Positions 25,510 through 35,721 of a DNA stretch of 58,045 bases are shown in pieces. The notes under the pieces were generated by a model. The model was not told where the DNA came from, made no database searches, and saw only the letters and a list, made by a program, of their open reading frames with translations. This DNA is from Miniimonas arenae (GTDB lineage: Bacteria > Actinomycetota > Actinomycetes > Actinomycetales > Beutenbergiaceae). The first letter of the stretch is position 1; each line of letters begins with the position of its first letter. The stretch lies in the NCBI RefSeq assembly GCF_006351005.1, contig NZ_VENP01000019.1:1-58045 (forward strand), given 5' to 3'. A program made the position numbers and the translations under genes.

Positions 25510-25592
25510 CTCACCTCGGCCCGGGCGACGTCGGCCCGGTTGATGCGGCGGCACCGACCGGACCGATCCGACGTCCGCCCCGGCGAGCTCGC

Positions 25593-27590
<1,998 letters not shown>

Positions 27591-27615
27591 GTCAGCTCCG
27601 GCGGCGTCGACGATG

Positions 27616-27634
27616 GGTGACGTCCGTCACTCTA
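27616..27634 (-). promoter_or_regulatory. candidate CRP site overlapping the acs -10 box
   Basis: GTGACGTCCGTCAC (27617-27630) is GTGA-N6-TCAC and also a longer dyad (GTGAC-N4-GTCAC). On the minus strand TAGAGT at 27634-27629 is a plausible -10 for acs, so the regulator would sit across the -10/start region. Its centre is about 33 bp before the acs ATG. Confidence 0.55.
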
Positions 27635-27689
27635 CGCACGCGTCGCGGCCGCGCGGGCCGGTGTCCGGCGAGAAGAACGCGAGAAGTTC

Positions 27690-27720
27690 TGAGCCCCCCG
27701 AGCGAGGCTCGGGGGGCTCA
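27690..27720. terminator. perfect 14-bp hairpin downstream of the 27805-28920 gene
   Basis: TGAGCCCCCCGAGC pairs with GCTCGGGGGGCTCA around a GAG loop. It lies just after the stop of the minus-strand membrane protein gene and upstream of acs, and should insulate acs from it. Confidence 0.8.
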
Positions 27721-27804
27721 GGGTGGTGCGTCGGGATGCGGCCGCGGGTCCTCGCGGGTGGCAAGTGGGCGGCCGCGCGACTGCTCAGGCGTCGATCGGT
27801 CGGG

Positions 27805-28920
27805 TCAGTCCAGGCCGCGCGCCGCCCGCTCGGCCTTGATCCGGCCCTCGTTCCGGCCGCTGCGCCGGGTGGTGTGGGCGACGAGCGCGAGCAGCAGAAG
27901 CACGACGCCGAACGTCAGCAGCAGCCCGGACCGGCCCGTGTCGAGCAGGTAGTTGTACACGTTGGTGCCGAAGCCCTCGTTGAGGCCCGTGAACGTGTCC
28001 CGGTGGTCACGCAGCCACTGCATCGCCTCGCGCGGGAAGACGAGGAAGCCGATGCCGGCGAGCGCGATGACGCCGCCCCAGATCCAGGTCCCCAGGCTCG
28101 AGGCGCGGGTGACGAGCGCGATGACCAGCAGCGTGACCAGTCCGCCCGCGAGGCTGAGCAGGCCCGCGACGTTCACCTTGTCGTCGATCGCCTGCAGGCT
28201 CCAGAAGGTGCGCAGGGCGCCGTCGGTGAGCAGGAACCAGGCGATCGGCGCGGCGACGAGGATGCCGAGCACGCTCCACAGGTGCGCGGCCGTGCGCTTC
28301 ACGGGCGGCTCGTGCCACTCCTCCTCGGGGTAGGGCTCCTTCTCCGCGGCCTGCTCGCGCAGCCGCCCGCCCGTCGAGCCGGCCAGCGCCGCCTCGTCGG
28401 CCAGCGGGACCGTGCGGCCCGGCGGCACGACCTGCGTGGTGGAGGTCTCCACCGGCCGGGTCTCCGTGCCCGTCGTCGTGGCGGCGGTCGTCGAGCCCGT
28501 CGTCGCGATCGGGGTGGTCGCGCCGACGGTCGCCCCGGTGGGCTCGGTCTCGGCGACGGGGAGCTTCGTCGTCGCCCCGGCGCCTGAGTGAGTGTCCGCG
28601 GACGCGCCGTCGGCGGACGGGCGTGCCGCGCCGCCGAACGCGCTGACCCGGGCGGGCGCCGTGCCCGCCGCGGTGGCGTCGGTCGCGCCGAGCCCACGTC
28701 CGCCGTCGGACGTGGGGTGTGCGCCGCTTCCGGCGCCCTCGGGTGTGGTCGCTCCGCCGAAGGCCGGCTCGGCCGGGCCGGAGGGTGGGGGCGGCGTGCT
28801 GCCGTCGTCGATCGGCGGCACCGGGCGGGGCGCCGAGTGCGACCCGGTCGACGCCGACTCGGGCGTCTCGTCCGCGGCGGGGCGAGGCGTGCTCTCGTCG
28901 GGCTGGTCGGGCGTGGTCAT
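27805..28920 (-). CDS. membrane protein with long disordered Thr/Ala/Pro-rich N-terminus
   Basis: 371 residues, function not recognised. The first ~210 residues are low-complexity (Ala, Thr, Gly, Pro, Glu) and end with a charged EKEPYPEEEWHEPPVKRTA. Four hydrophobic segments follow (SVLGILVAAPIAWFLL, LLSLAGGLVTLLVIALV, TWIWGGVIALAGIGFLVF, SGLLLTFGVVLLLLALVAH) and a basic tail. ATG has AAGGAGGA upstream. The N-terminal domain is probably cytoplasmic. The next gene upstream has the same layout (disordered N-terminus plus several helices) and the same ribosome site, so the two may be an operon; 75 bp separate them. Confidence 0.8.
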   Translation of the reverse strand: MTTPDQPDESTPRPAADETPESASTGSHSAPRPVPPIDDGSTPPPPSGPAEPAFGGATTPEGAGSGAHPTSDGGRGLGATDATAAGTAPARVSAFGGAARPSADGASADTHSGAGATTKLPVAETEPTGATVGATTPIATTGSTTAATTTGTETRPVETSTTQVVPPGRTVPLADEAALAGSTGGRLREQAAEKEPYPEEEWHEPPVKRTAAHLWSVLGILVAAPIAWFLLTDGALRTFWSLQAIDDKVNVAGLLSLAGGLVTLLVIALVTRASSLGTWIWGGVIALAGIGFLVFPREAMQWLRDHRDTFTGLNEGFGTNVYNYLLDTGRSGLLLTFGVVLLLLALVAHTTRRSGRNEGRIKAERAARGLD

Positions 28921-28995
28921 GGCGGTCCTCCTTGCGTCCCGGCCCACGCTAGGCGCACGGGGCCGCGGATCGGGGGATACGCGCCGAGGAGGACG

Positions 28996-30174
28996 TCAGG
29001 CGCGTCGCGCGGCGCCACGCGCGATGCGCCGCTCGCGGCGCTGCACGGCACGGCCGTCACGTCGCGCGAGGTGTGCCCCGAGGGCGCCGCCGAGCAGCGC
29101 GGCGGCGACGACCGCCGTCGTGCCCAAGCCGTCCGCGAACCACCACAACGAGGTGTCCAGGGTGTCCAGGAGCGGGGCGACGAGCGGGGAGCCGAGCGCT
29201 GACACGGCGGACGGCACCGCGTGCGAGAGCAGCGTCTGGACGGCGGACGCGAGCCACACGAGCCCCGCGATCCCGGGCCCGAGGGAGGACGTGGCGCCCA
29301 GGGCGGCGGGCAGGAGCAGGGCCACGACGAAGGCGAGGCCGGCGAGCCAGATCGAGCTGTCGGTCACGTCCCGGTTGGCACCCCAGAGCTCCAGGCCGTT
29401 CGTGAGCGCGACGCCGAGCACCGCCAGCACCACGCCGAGCACGAGCGAGGTGATGTGGGCGCCGAGCCTCGAGCGGGGCGGCACCGTGACGTCGCCGGCA
29501 TCCTCGGTGACCTGCTCAGAGCGCTCGGTGTGGCGCCCGCGGCGTCGTGCGATCGTCGCCGCGATCGCCACCCCGAGGAGCGTGACCCCGACGGCGAGCA
29601 CGCCCCCCGTGGTCAGGAGCGTCTGCGCGCCGAGCGCGAGGTCGACGCCGGCGTCGGCACCCGACGTGACGCTCGCCTCGACGCTCGGGCCGGGCAGGAG
29701 CTCGGCGAACCGGGCCGCGAGATCGGGCCACAGGAGACCGGCGAGGCCCGAGACCGCCCAGATGCCGCCCGCCGCTCCGGCGGCCGCCGAGGAGCGCGCC
29801 GCCCATCCGCCGTGTGCGGAGAGCAGCAGCATCGCCGCGGCGAGCGCGGCCCAGGCCCACCCGGGAGCACCGCCCCGCGCCGGCGCCTGGACGAGGTCGG
29901 GAGCCGCGACGGCGAACGTGAGGAACGCCGCCGTCCCGCCGACGAGGGCGAGGGCGACGCCACCGAGGTGCCAGCGGGCGCGCGAGCGCGGCGGGACGGG
30001 GCGAGGCAGCGGCGCACCGGCCTCGTCGGGCGCGCGCGGGGTGGTCGGTGGCCCGGGGGGCGTGGTGGCCGTGGCCGTGCTCGCGGCTGCCGGCGCTGGG
30101 GCGGTCGGTGCTGCGGTGGCGGTCGCCGCCGGCAGCGCCGACGTGGCGGGAGGGTCGGACGGCGTCGTGGTCAA
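28996..30174 (-). CDS. multi-pass membrane protein of unknown function (TTG start)
   Basis: 392 residues with a 65-residue Ala/Thr/Pro-rich N-terminus and about eight hydrophobic segments; a basic C-terminus (RRDGRAVQRRERRIARGAARRA) points to a cytoplasmic end. No family recognised. The start is a TTG placed five bases after AAGGAGG; no ATG or GTG fits that site, so TTG is favoured. Probably co-transcribed with the next membrane protein gene. Nothing in the sequence indicates its role. Confidence 0.72.
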   Translation of the reverse strand: MTTTPSDPPATSALPAATATAAPTAPAPAAASTATATTPPGPPTTPRAPDEAGAPLPRPVPPRSRARWHLGGVALALVGGTAAFLTFAVAAPDLVQAPARGGAPGWAWAALAAAMLLLSAHGGWAARSSAAAGAAGGIWAVSGLAGLLWPDLAARFAELLPGPSVEASVTSGADAGVDLALGAQTLLTTGGVLAVGVTLLGVAIAATIARRRGRHTERSEQVTEDAGDVTVPPRSRLGAHITSLVLGVVLAVLGVALTNGLELWGANRDVTDSSIWLAGLAFVVALLLPAALGATSSLGPGIAGLVWLASAVQTLLSHAVPSAVSALGSPLVAPLLDTLDTSLWWFADGLGTTAVVAAALLGGALGAHLARRDGRAVQRRERRIARGAARRA

Positions 30175-30552
30175 CGGTCCTCCTTCGCTGCGTGGGGCGG
30201 TGCGGCGCCCGCGGGGTCGGTGCGGCGTCGCGATCCGTTCGGCGGGTGGTGACGCGTTCGAGTATCCCCCTGGCGGGTGCCCTCGCGCGACGCGTGGCCC
30301 GGCATCGTGCCCTGGCGTGCACGTCAGGCTGCGGGCGGGTGTGTCGTCGCGCGACGCGGGGACGGGCAGCGTGCCTGGCGTGCGCGGCTGGGTAGCGGGC
30401 GAGTGTCCGACGGGCAGCGTGCCTGGCGTGCGCGGCTGGGTAGCGGGCGGGTTGTCCCCAGCCCGGCGCGAGGTGGGTCTGCTCGGCGCCGTCCCCAGGG
30501 CACGAGCGCCTGGCGCGCGCATCGCCGCATGCTCGTGGCGGAGGTGAGGCAC
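30175..30552. other. divergent intergenic region before the Ssd-Tad cluster
   Basis: 378 bp between the TTG-started membrane protein and ssd. It contains a 48-bp direct repeat (next entry) with a weaker copy near 30305. No gene is supported in it. GGAGGTGAGG directly before 30553 is the ssd ribosome site. Confidence 0.55.
30362..30451. repeat. 48-bp direct repeat upstream of ssd
   Basis: ACGGGCAGCGTGCCTGGCGT begins at 30362 and again at 30410; identity extends through TGCGCGGCTGGGTAGCGGGCG in both copies. Period 48 bp. Confidence 0.85.
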
Positions 30553-31566
30553 ATGGTGCGCAGGCGGGTCGGCGGGCCGGTCGTCGCGGGCGGCGAGACG
30601 CTCGTCGCGATTCGGAGCGCGGACGAGGTCCTGATCGACCTGGTGCGGGACGTGGTGGCGTGGTGGGGCGCACAGGTGCTCGTGCGGCCGCCGGGCACGC
30701 CGCCGCCGCCCGCGCACGTCCATGTCGACAGCGCATCCGAGCGACTGCCGGGAGACCCGTCGTGGGGCCGCGGGACGAGCATCGCGGTCTCGCGCGAGCC
30801 CGTGGCGGGTGCGATCGTGCTGCCGGCCGGGGCCGAGGACCTCGCGGACGCCGTCGCGCTGGCGCTCTCGGTCGGCACCGCCCGCACGGTCGGCGTGCTG
30901 GGTGCGTGCGGCGGACTCGGGACGTCCGTGACGGCGGCGCTCCTGGCACGCTGCGCAGCCGACGCTGGTCGGTCCACCGCGCTGCTCGACCTGGCCGGGG
31001 GGATCGACCTGCTGCTCTCGCTCGAGGACGAGCCGGGTCCGCGGTGGGCGGACCTGCCGGCGGCGGGCGGCCCGTACGTGGGCGAGCAGCTCGTGGCGGC
31101 GCTGCCGACCTGGCAGCGCGTGCGGGTGCTCACGTCCGACGCGCGCGGTGGCGCCGACCCGCGGGTGCGCGACCAGGTAGCGGGAGCGTTGGCGGGAGTG
31201 GTCCGGCTCGTGGTCCTCGATCTCGGGGCCGCGCCGGGCGACCTCGCGAGTGCGGCGCTCTGCGACGACCTCGTGCTGCTCACCAGCCCCGAGGTCCGGG
31301 CGGTGGCGGCGGTGCGGGCGGAGGTCGGCCAGCTGCACGGCCGAGTGGACGGGCCCCGGCTGCACCTCGTGGTGCGCAGCGTGCGCGGGCTGGACCTGCC
31401 GCGGGGCGAGGTGGAGGAGGCGTGCGGCCTCCCGGTGCGCGCGGTGCTGCCCCACACGCGGGGGATGGCCGTCGACCTCGCGCGCGGGGTGACGCCGGGT
31501 GACCGTCGGCGTGCGGGACTCACGCGCGCGGTGCGCGGCCTCGTCCGGGAGCTGGGGCTCGCGTGA
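30553..31566 (+). CDS. ssd: Ssd/CpaE-like MinD-family protein with degenerate P-loop
   Basis: Septum-site-determining / CpaE-type protein placed first in the Tad cluster, probably positioning the secretion machinery (337 residues). An N-terminal receiver-like region (about 15-95) precedes the MinD-like domain. The deviant Walker A region reads GACGGLGTSV (117-126): both lysines of K-G-G-x-G-K-T are replaced (Cys119, Thr124), so ATP hydrolysis is doubtful. VVLDLGAAPGDL is the second nucleotide motif. ATG at 30553 has GGAGGTGAGG upstream. Matches Rv3660c in position. The last 25 bases including the stop recur before tadA. Confidence 0.85.
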   Translation: MVRRRVGGPVVAGGETLVAIRSADEVLIDLVRDVVAWWGAQVLVRPPGTPPPPAHVHVDSASERLPGDPSWGRGTSIAVSREPVAGAIVLPAGAEDLADAVALALSVGTARTVGVLGACGGLGTSVTAALLARCAADAGRSTALLDLAGGIDLLLSLEDEPGPRWADLPAAGGPYVGEQLVAALPTWQRVRVLTSDARGGADPRVRDQVAGALAGVVRLVVLDLGAAPGDLASAALCDDLVLLTSPEVRAVAAVRAEVGQLHGRVDGPRLHLVVRSVRGLDLPRGEVEEACGLPVRAVLPHTRGMAVDLARGVTPGDRRRAGLTRAVRGLVRELGLA

Positions 31567-31660
31567 CCTGGCCAGTGTCGGCGACTCCTGACCCGCCGGC
31601 GAGGGTGGACCAGGGGTTCGCTCGCGCCGTCGTCCGGGAGCTGGGGTTCGCGTGACCCGG
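31542..31660. repeat. 30-bp direct repeat joining the ssd 3' end to the tadA start
   Basis: CGTCCGGGAGCTGGGG at 31542 and 31631 begins two 30-base copies that differ at two positions. The first contains the ssd stop (GCGTGA); in the second the same GTGA serves as the tadA start codon. Confidence 0.85.
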
Positions 31661-32824
31661 CCCGCGGTGGACACCCCTGCCGGGGTGGCGCTCGTGCGCC
31701 GTGAGGCCGCGCGGGCGGCGAGCGCGAGCGGAGACCGGCTGCGCGTCGCCTGTCGCGACGTCATCGTCGGCTCCGGCGACGCGCTGGGGGTGCGCTCCGC
31801 CGTCGCGGGTCTCGCCGACGTGACCGCCGACCTCGCCGGCTCCGGCGCGGCGCTGCGCGAGCTGTGGCGGGATCCGGCCACCACGGACGTGCTCGTGAAC
31901 GGCCCCACGGAGGTGTGGGTGGACCGGGGCGAGGGGCTGCGCAGGGTCGAGCTCGACGTCGGGGACGTGCGCCGCCTCGCGACCCGCCTGGCGGCCGCTG
32001 CCGGCCAACGGCTCGACGACGCGGCGCCGGTCGCCGACGGCAGGCTGCCCGACGGCGTCCGACTGCACGCCGTGCTCGCGCCGATCGCCGCCGGCGGCGC
32101 GTGCGTGTCGCTCCGGCGGCACGTGACCCGGGCGCTCGGCCTGGCCGAGTGGCACGCGTCGGGCGGGCTCGGACCCCTGGCGCACGAGGTGCTCGGAGCC
32201 CTCGTCGACTGCCGCGCGAACGTGCTCGTGAGCGGTGGCACCGGGACCGGCAAGACCACGCTCCTCGCCGCGATGCTGTCCCGAGCCCCCGGCACCGAGC
32301 GGATCGTGTGCATCGAGGAGGCGCGCGAGCTCGCACCCCGGCATCCGCACGTCGTACACCTGCAGGCCCGCGCGGCGAACGTGCAGGGCGCGGGCGGCGT
32401 GAGCCTGACCGACCTCGTGCGGGCCGCGATGCGGATGCGACCCGACCGGCTCGTGCTGGGGGAGTGCCGCGGCGCCGAGGTGCGCGAGGTGCTGCTCGCG
32501 CTGAACACCGGGCACGACGGCGGCATGGCGACCGTGCACGCGAACGCGGCCCCCGACGTCCCGGCGCGGTTGCAGGCGCTCGGGTCGCTGGCGGGGATGA
32601 CCCCCGCGGCCGTCGCGGTGCAGGCGGTGAGCGCGTTCGACGCCGTGGTCCACGTGGTGCGGCGTGGCGGCGTGCGACTCGTGGAGCAGATCGCGGTGCT
32701 CGACCTCGACGAGGGGCGCCTGCGCGCGCGGCTCGCGCTCGTACGGCCGACCGGAGCGGGGGATCTGGTGCCGTCCGCGGCGTGGGACGTGCTCGCGCGG
32801 CGGCTCGAGCGGGGCGCGACGTGA
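31652..32824 (+). CDS. tadA: TadA family type II/IV secretion ATPase
   Basis: Hexameric ATPase that powers Flp-type pilus assembly or a related secretion system. In 390 residues: N-terminal domain with TTDVLVNGPTEVWVDR, Walker A GGTGTGKTT (195-203), Asp-box region IEEARELAP, Walker B RLVLGECRG (266-274) and His-box GHDGGMATVHAN. GTG start lies inside the second copy of the 30-bp repeat; no good ribosome site is seen. Overlaps tadB (GTGA). Corresponds to Rv3659c. Confidence 0.95.
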   Translation: MTRPAVDTPAGVALVRREAARAASASGDRLRVACRDVIVGSGDALGVRSAVAGLADVTADLAGSGAALRELWRDPATTDVLVNGPTEVWVDRGEGLRRVELDVGDVRRLATRLAAAAGQRLDDAAPVADGRLPDGVRLHAVLAPIAAGGACVSLRRHVTRALGLAEWHASGGLGPLAHEVLGALVDCRANVLVSGGTGTGKTTLLAAMLSRAPGTERIVCIEEARELAPRHPHVVHLQARAANVQGAGGVSLTDLVRAAMRMRPDRLVLGECRGAEVREVLLALNTGHDGGMATVHANAAPDVPARLQALGSLAGMTPAAVAVQAVSAFDAVVHVVRRGGVRLVEQIAVLDLDEGRLRARLALVRPTGAGDLVPSAAWDVLARRLERGAT

Positions 32825-33735
32825 CCGGGTCGGTGCTGCTGGCGGCGCTGCTCGCGGGCGCGGGTGGTGCGCTCGCCGTGTGGGGCGTCCCTCGGCGGCG
32901 CCGCGGTGGGGCGGGTCGGGAGAGGGCGCGGGCGCGTGCGAGGGGCGGCGGAGATCGTGTGGCCTCGTGGGTGAGGCGAGCCCGCGGGCGCCGTCGAGCG
33001 CGCCCGCTCGATGCGACGGCGCTCGCGCTCGCGTGCACGGGTGCGGCGAGCCGGCTCCGCGCCGGGGCCTCGCCCGCCGACGCGTGGGCGGCCGAGCTCG
33101 GGCCGGGTGACCGCCCCGTCCAGCGGCCGACCGTCGGGGACGCGGCTGGCTGGCCGGGTCGGACAGGTCACGCGCTGTCGAGGACCGTCACCGGTGCGGG
33201 ACGGCCGCTCGACGGCGTCAGCGGTTTCGGCCTCGGCTCCGGCCTCGGGCTCGGTCTCGACGGGCCGGGGCCGACCGGCCGCGCGGCGCCCGCGGCGCCT
33301 GCGGGCCTGGAGGGCGTGCCCGAGCCGCTGCTCGCGCTCGTGGGGAGCTCGGCTGCGGCGGACGGGGCCGCGGTGGCGTGCGCGGTGGCCGCACGATGCG
33401 GGGCGCCGCTGGCCCACGTGCTCGACGCGTGTGCAGCCGGCGTCGCGGAGGCCGCGGCCGCCGACGCCGAACGTCGCCGAGCTCGAGCGGGGCCGGCGAC
33501 GACGGCGCGCATGCTCGCCTGGCTCCCGCTCGCCGCGCTCGGTCTCGGGGCCCTGCTCGGCGCCGACGTCGTCGGCGTGGTGCGCGCCGGCGGGTGGCCG
33601 GCGCTCGCCGTCGGGCTCGGTGCGGTGCTGCTGGCCCTCGGGCACGCGTGGACGCGTGCGCTGGTCCGGGCCGCTGCCCGAGAACCGACGGTGCGTCCGC
33701 GCACCGTCGGGGTCGTCCACCGCGAGGGCGCGTGA
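32821..33735 (+). CDS. tadB: TadB-like inner-membrane platform protein
   Basis: Type II secretion F-domain membrane protein expected to dock TadA, 304 residues. One N-terminal helix, a basic stretch, then a poorly conserved middle with a Gly/Leu-rich insert (GFGLGSGLGLGLDGPG), the T2SSF-like segment LLALVGSSAAADGAAVACAVAARCGAPLAHVLDACAAGV, and two C-terminal helices. Function assigned mostly from context between tadA and tadC. GTG start overlaps the tadA stop and its TGA overlaps the tadC start. The Gly-rich insert looks lineage-specific. Confidence 0.83.
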   Translation: MTGSVLLAALLAGAGGALAVWGVPRRRRGGAGRERARARARGGGDRVASWVRRARGRRRARPLDATALALACTGAASRLRAGASPADAWAAELGPGDRPVQRPTVGDAAGWPGRTGHALSRTVTGAGRPLDGVSGFGLGSGLGLGLDGPGPTGRAAPAAPAGLEGVPEPLLALVGSSAAADGAAVACAVAARCGAPLAHVLDACAAGVAEAAAADAERRRARAGPATTARMLAWLPLAALGLGALLGADVVGVVRAGGWPALAVGLGAVLLALGHAWTRALVRAAAREPTVRPRTVGVVHREGA

Positions 33736-34262
33736 TCGCGCTGGCTGCGGCACTGCTCGCGGTGGCGTGTGCGCTCGCCGTCCTGCCGCAGCCCGCGCCG
33801 TCGACCGTGGTGGCCGCGCCTCACCGGCGGCGTTCACTCATGCTCGACCCGCCGCTCGTCTGCGACCTGGTCGCGAGCCTGCTCGCGGCGGGCGCGTCGG
33901 TGCCAGCCGCCCTCGAGGCGCTCGGCGAGGCGGCGGGGGAGGAGGAACTCGCCGTCGGCGCGCGGATGCTGCGCCTCGGTGCGGACTGGACGGAAGCGTT
34001 CGACCGGGTGCCCTCGGCCTGGGGACTGGTGCTCGCGCCGTTGGCGACGGCGTGGGAGCACGGTGTGGACCCCGGCCCGTCGCTCGCGGCGGCCGCCGCG
34101 GCCTGGCGCGCGCAGCGCACGGCTCGCGCGCGGGAGGAGGCTGAGCGGCTCGCGGTGCGGCTCGTGCTGCCGCTGGGGCTTTGCCTGCTCCCGGCGTTCG
34201 TGCTCCTCGGACTCGTCCCGGTCGTGGTCGCGACGGGCGGGGACCTGCTCGGCGCGTGGTGA
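33732..34262 (+). CDS. tadC: TadC-like inner-membrane platform protein
   Basis: Second T2SSF-type platform protein, short at 176 residues. PPLVCDLVASLLAAGASVPAALEALGEAAGEEEL is the typical F-domain beginning and the C-terminal helix LVLPLGLCLLPAFVLLGLVPVV the usual end. One N-terminal helix. GTG start overlaps the tadB stop. Like Rv3657c it is smaller than proteobacterial TadC. A 262-bp gap without a gene follows before the prepilin gene. Confidence 0.85.
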   Translation: MIALAAALLAVACALAVLPQPAPSTVVAAPHRRRSLMLDPPLVCDLVASLLAAGASVPAALEALGEAAGEEELAVGARMLRLGADWTEAFDRVPSAWGLVLAPLATAWEHGVDPGPSLAAAAAAWRAQRTARAREEAERLAVRLVLPLGLCLLPAFVLLGLVPVVVATGGDLLGAW

Positions 34263-34524
34263 TCCGGGCGCGTGCCTTCGGTGGTGGCCGGCGCCGCCCG
34301 AGCGGGCCGCGGCGGGCGCCGCCGTGCCGGCACCCGGCGCAGGAGCGTCCCGCTCGGTCGTCACCCGATCTTCTCCGAGGGGCCGTGCCTCCCCCTCGTG
34401 TTGTCCCCACCGTGCCGACACGCGCGCCGTCCCGGGAGCGTGCACACCCCCCGTGGCGGCCCTCGGCGGCGAGGCGGATGGTCGGGTGCAGGAGCCGAGG
34501 GACGGCTCGGGAAGAGGTTCGACG

Positions 34525-34767
34525 ATGAGCGATGTGACCAAGCGCGTGGCCCGGCGCCTGCGCGGCTGGCAGGAGCTGGTGACGGTCGGGTTCGGGCGGC
34601 GCTGGCGGCTCGTGACGGCGCGTGCCGAGGCGGGGATGGCGACGGCCGAGTACGCCATCGTCACGCTGGCTGCCGTGGCGTTCGCCGGTCTGCTGCTCGC
34701 GATCTTCCGGGGCGGGGAGGTGCGTGACCTGCTGCTCGGGATCATCCGCGACGCCCTGTCGGTGTAG
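34525..34767 (+). CDS. Flp-like type IVb prepilin (DUF4244)
   Basis: Small pilin precursor of 80 residues. A basic leader of 37 residues ends at Gly37, followed by MATAEYAIVTLAAVAFAGLLLAIF: cleavage after Gly37 would put the conserved Glu42 at mature position +5, with the Tyr next to it as in Flp pilins. The short C-terminus is GGEVRDLLLGIIRDALSV. DUF4244 proteins occupy this place in actinobacterial Tad loci (Rv3656c). The processing peptidase is not in the window. Confidence 0.9.
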   Translation: MSDVTKRVARRLRGWQELVTVGFGRRWRLVTARAEAGMATAEYAIVTLAAVAFAGLLLAIFRGGEVRDLLLGIIRDALSV

Positions 34768-34769
34768 CC

Positions 34770-35108
34770 GTGCGCTCGAGCGAGCGCGGCAGCGTGACGG
34801 CCGAGACCGCCGTCGTGCTGCCCGCGGTCGTCCTCGTGCTCGTCGCGGTGCTCTCCGCGGGTTCGGCGGGTGTCGCGCAGCTGCGGTGCTCAGACGCCGC
34901 CCGCGTGGCCGCCCGCGCGGCGGCGATCGGTGAGGTCGACCCGGTCGCCGCCGCGCTCGCCGTCGCGGGTGTGGGGGCCGACGTCAGCGTGAGCAGCGCG
35001 GACGGGTGGGTGCACGTGGTCGTTTCTCGCGAGGTCGCCCTGCCGTTCGGGGCCGAGGTCACGGTGGTCGGACGAGCGGCCGCCCTGGACGAGCCGGGGG
35101 ACCCGTGA
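34770..35108 (+). CDS. TadE-like pseudopilin
   Basis: 112 residues. ERGSVTAETAVVLPAVVLVLVAVLSAG is the TadE-type N-terminus with a Glu in the hydrophobic segment; the rest is a small extracytoplasmic domain. GTG start two bases after the DUF4244 stop. Overlaps the next gene (GTGA). Corresponds to Rv3655c. Confidence 0.87.
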   Translation: MRSSERGSVTAETAVVLPAVVLVLVAVLSAGSAGVAQLRCSDAARVAARAAAIGEVDPVAAALAVAGVGADVSVSSADGWVHVVVSREVALPFGAEVTVVGRAAALDEPGDP

Positions 35109-35545
35109 GGTCCGGCGCGGCCCCGCGGGTCGGGGCGGCCACGGCGGCCTGCGAGACCCTAACGGGTGCGTTTCGGCGGGTCGGGGCGGCCGTGGGGAAC
35201 GGCGGGCGAGCGGACCGGGAGCGCGGATCCGGGACGGTCCTCGTCCTCGGCGTGGTGGGCGCCGGTCTGGTGCTGCTCGTGATGATCGCGCTGCTCGTCG
35301 GCGTGGTGCGCGCTCGCGCACAGGCGCAGACGGCCGCCGACTTGGCCGCGGTCGCGGCGGCCACGGCGTGGTTCGACCCGGTGCGCGGCGACCCGTGCAT
35401 GCTGGCCCGTCGCGTCGCTGCGGAGAGCGGTGCGGCCCTCGTCGCGTGTGCCGTCAACGACGGCCAGGCAACGGTGTCCGCGACGGTGCCGACGCCGCTT
35501 GGAGCGGCGTTCGCGCAGGCGCGGGCGGGTCCGGCTGACCGCTGA
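35105..35545 (+). CDS. TadG-like / Rv3654c-like pseudopilin-type protein
   Basis: 146 residues. A 38-residue basic leader precedes ERGSGTVLVLGVVGAGLVLLVMIALLVGVVRARAQAQTAADLAAVAAAT, the 'putative Flp pilus-assembly TadE/G-like' N-terminal domain. The C-terminus contains two cysteines (DPCML, VACAV) likely to form a disulfide outside. GTG start overlaps the TadE stop. Last gene of the Tad cluster. Confidence 0.85.
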   Translation: MRSGAAPRVGAATAACETLTGAFRRVGAAVGNGGRADRERGSGTVLVLGVVGAGLVLLVMIALLVGVVRARAQAQTAADLAAVAAATAWFDPVRGDPCMLARRVAAESGAALVACAVNDGQATVSATVPTPLGAAFAQARAGPADR

Positions 35546-35721
35546 CCGGCTGCTCGGCGAGCACACGTCCTGGTGGTGTCCGTCGTGCTGACGCAGGTGC
35601 TCGCGGGCACACGCTCTGCCCGGCCGCATCGCGGCGACGATCGCGTGCCGACCGCCGGCGCTCGCGGGCACTCGCAGCGCCTGCGAGGGACGGATCCGGG
35701 TCGGGCGTTCGGACGGCCGTG

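Noticed and set aside
34263-34524. An extra small gene between tadC and the prepilin gene
   Set aside because: Frames here have no consistent codon bias, ribosome site or similarity to Tad proteins; treated as a leader region.
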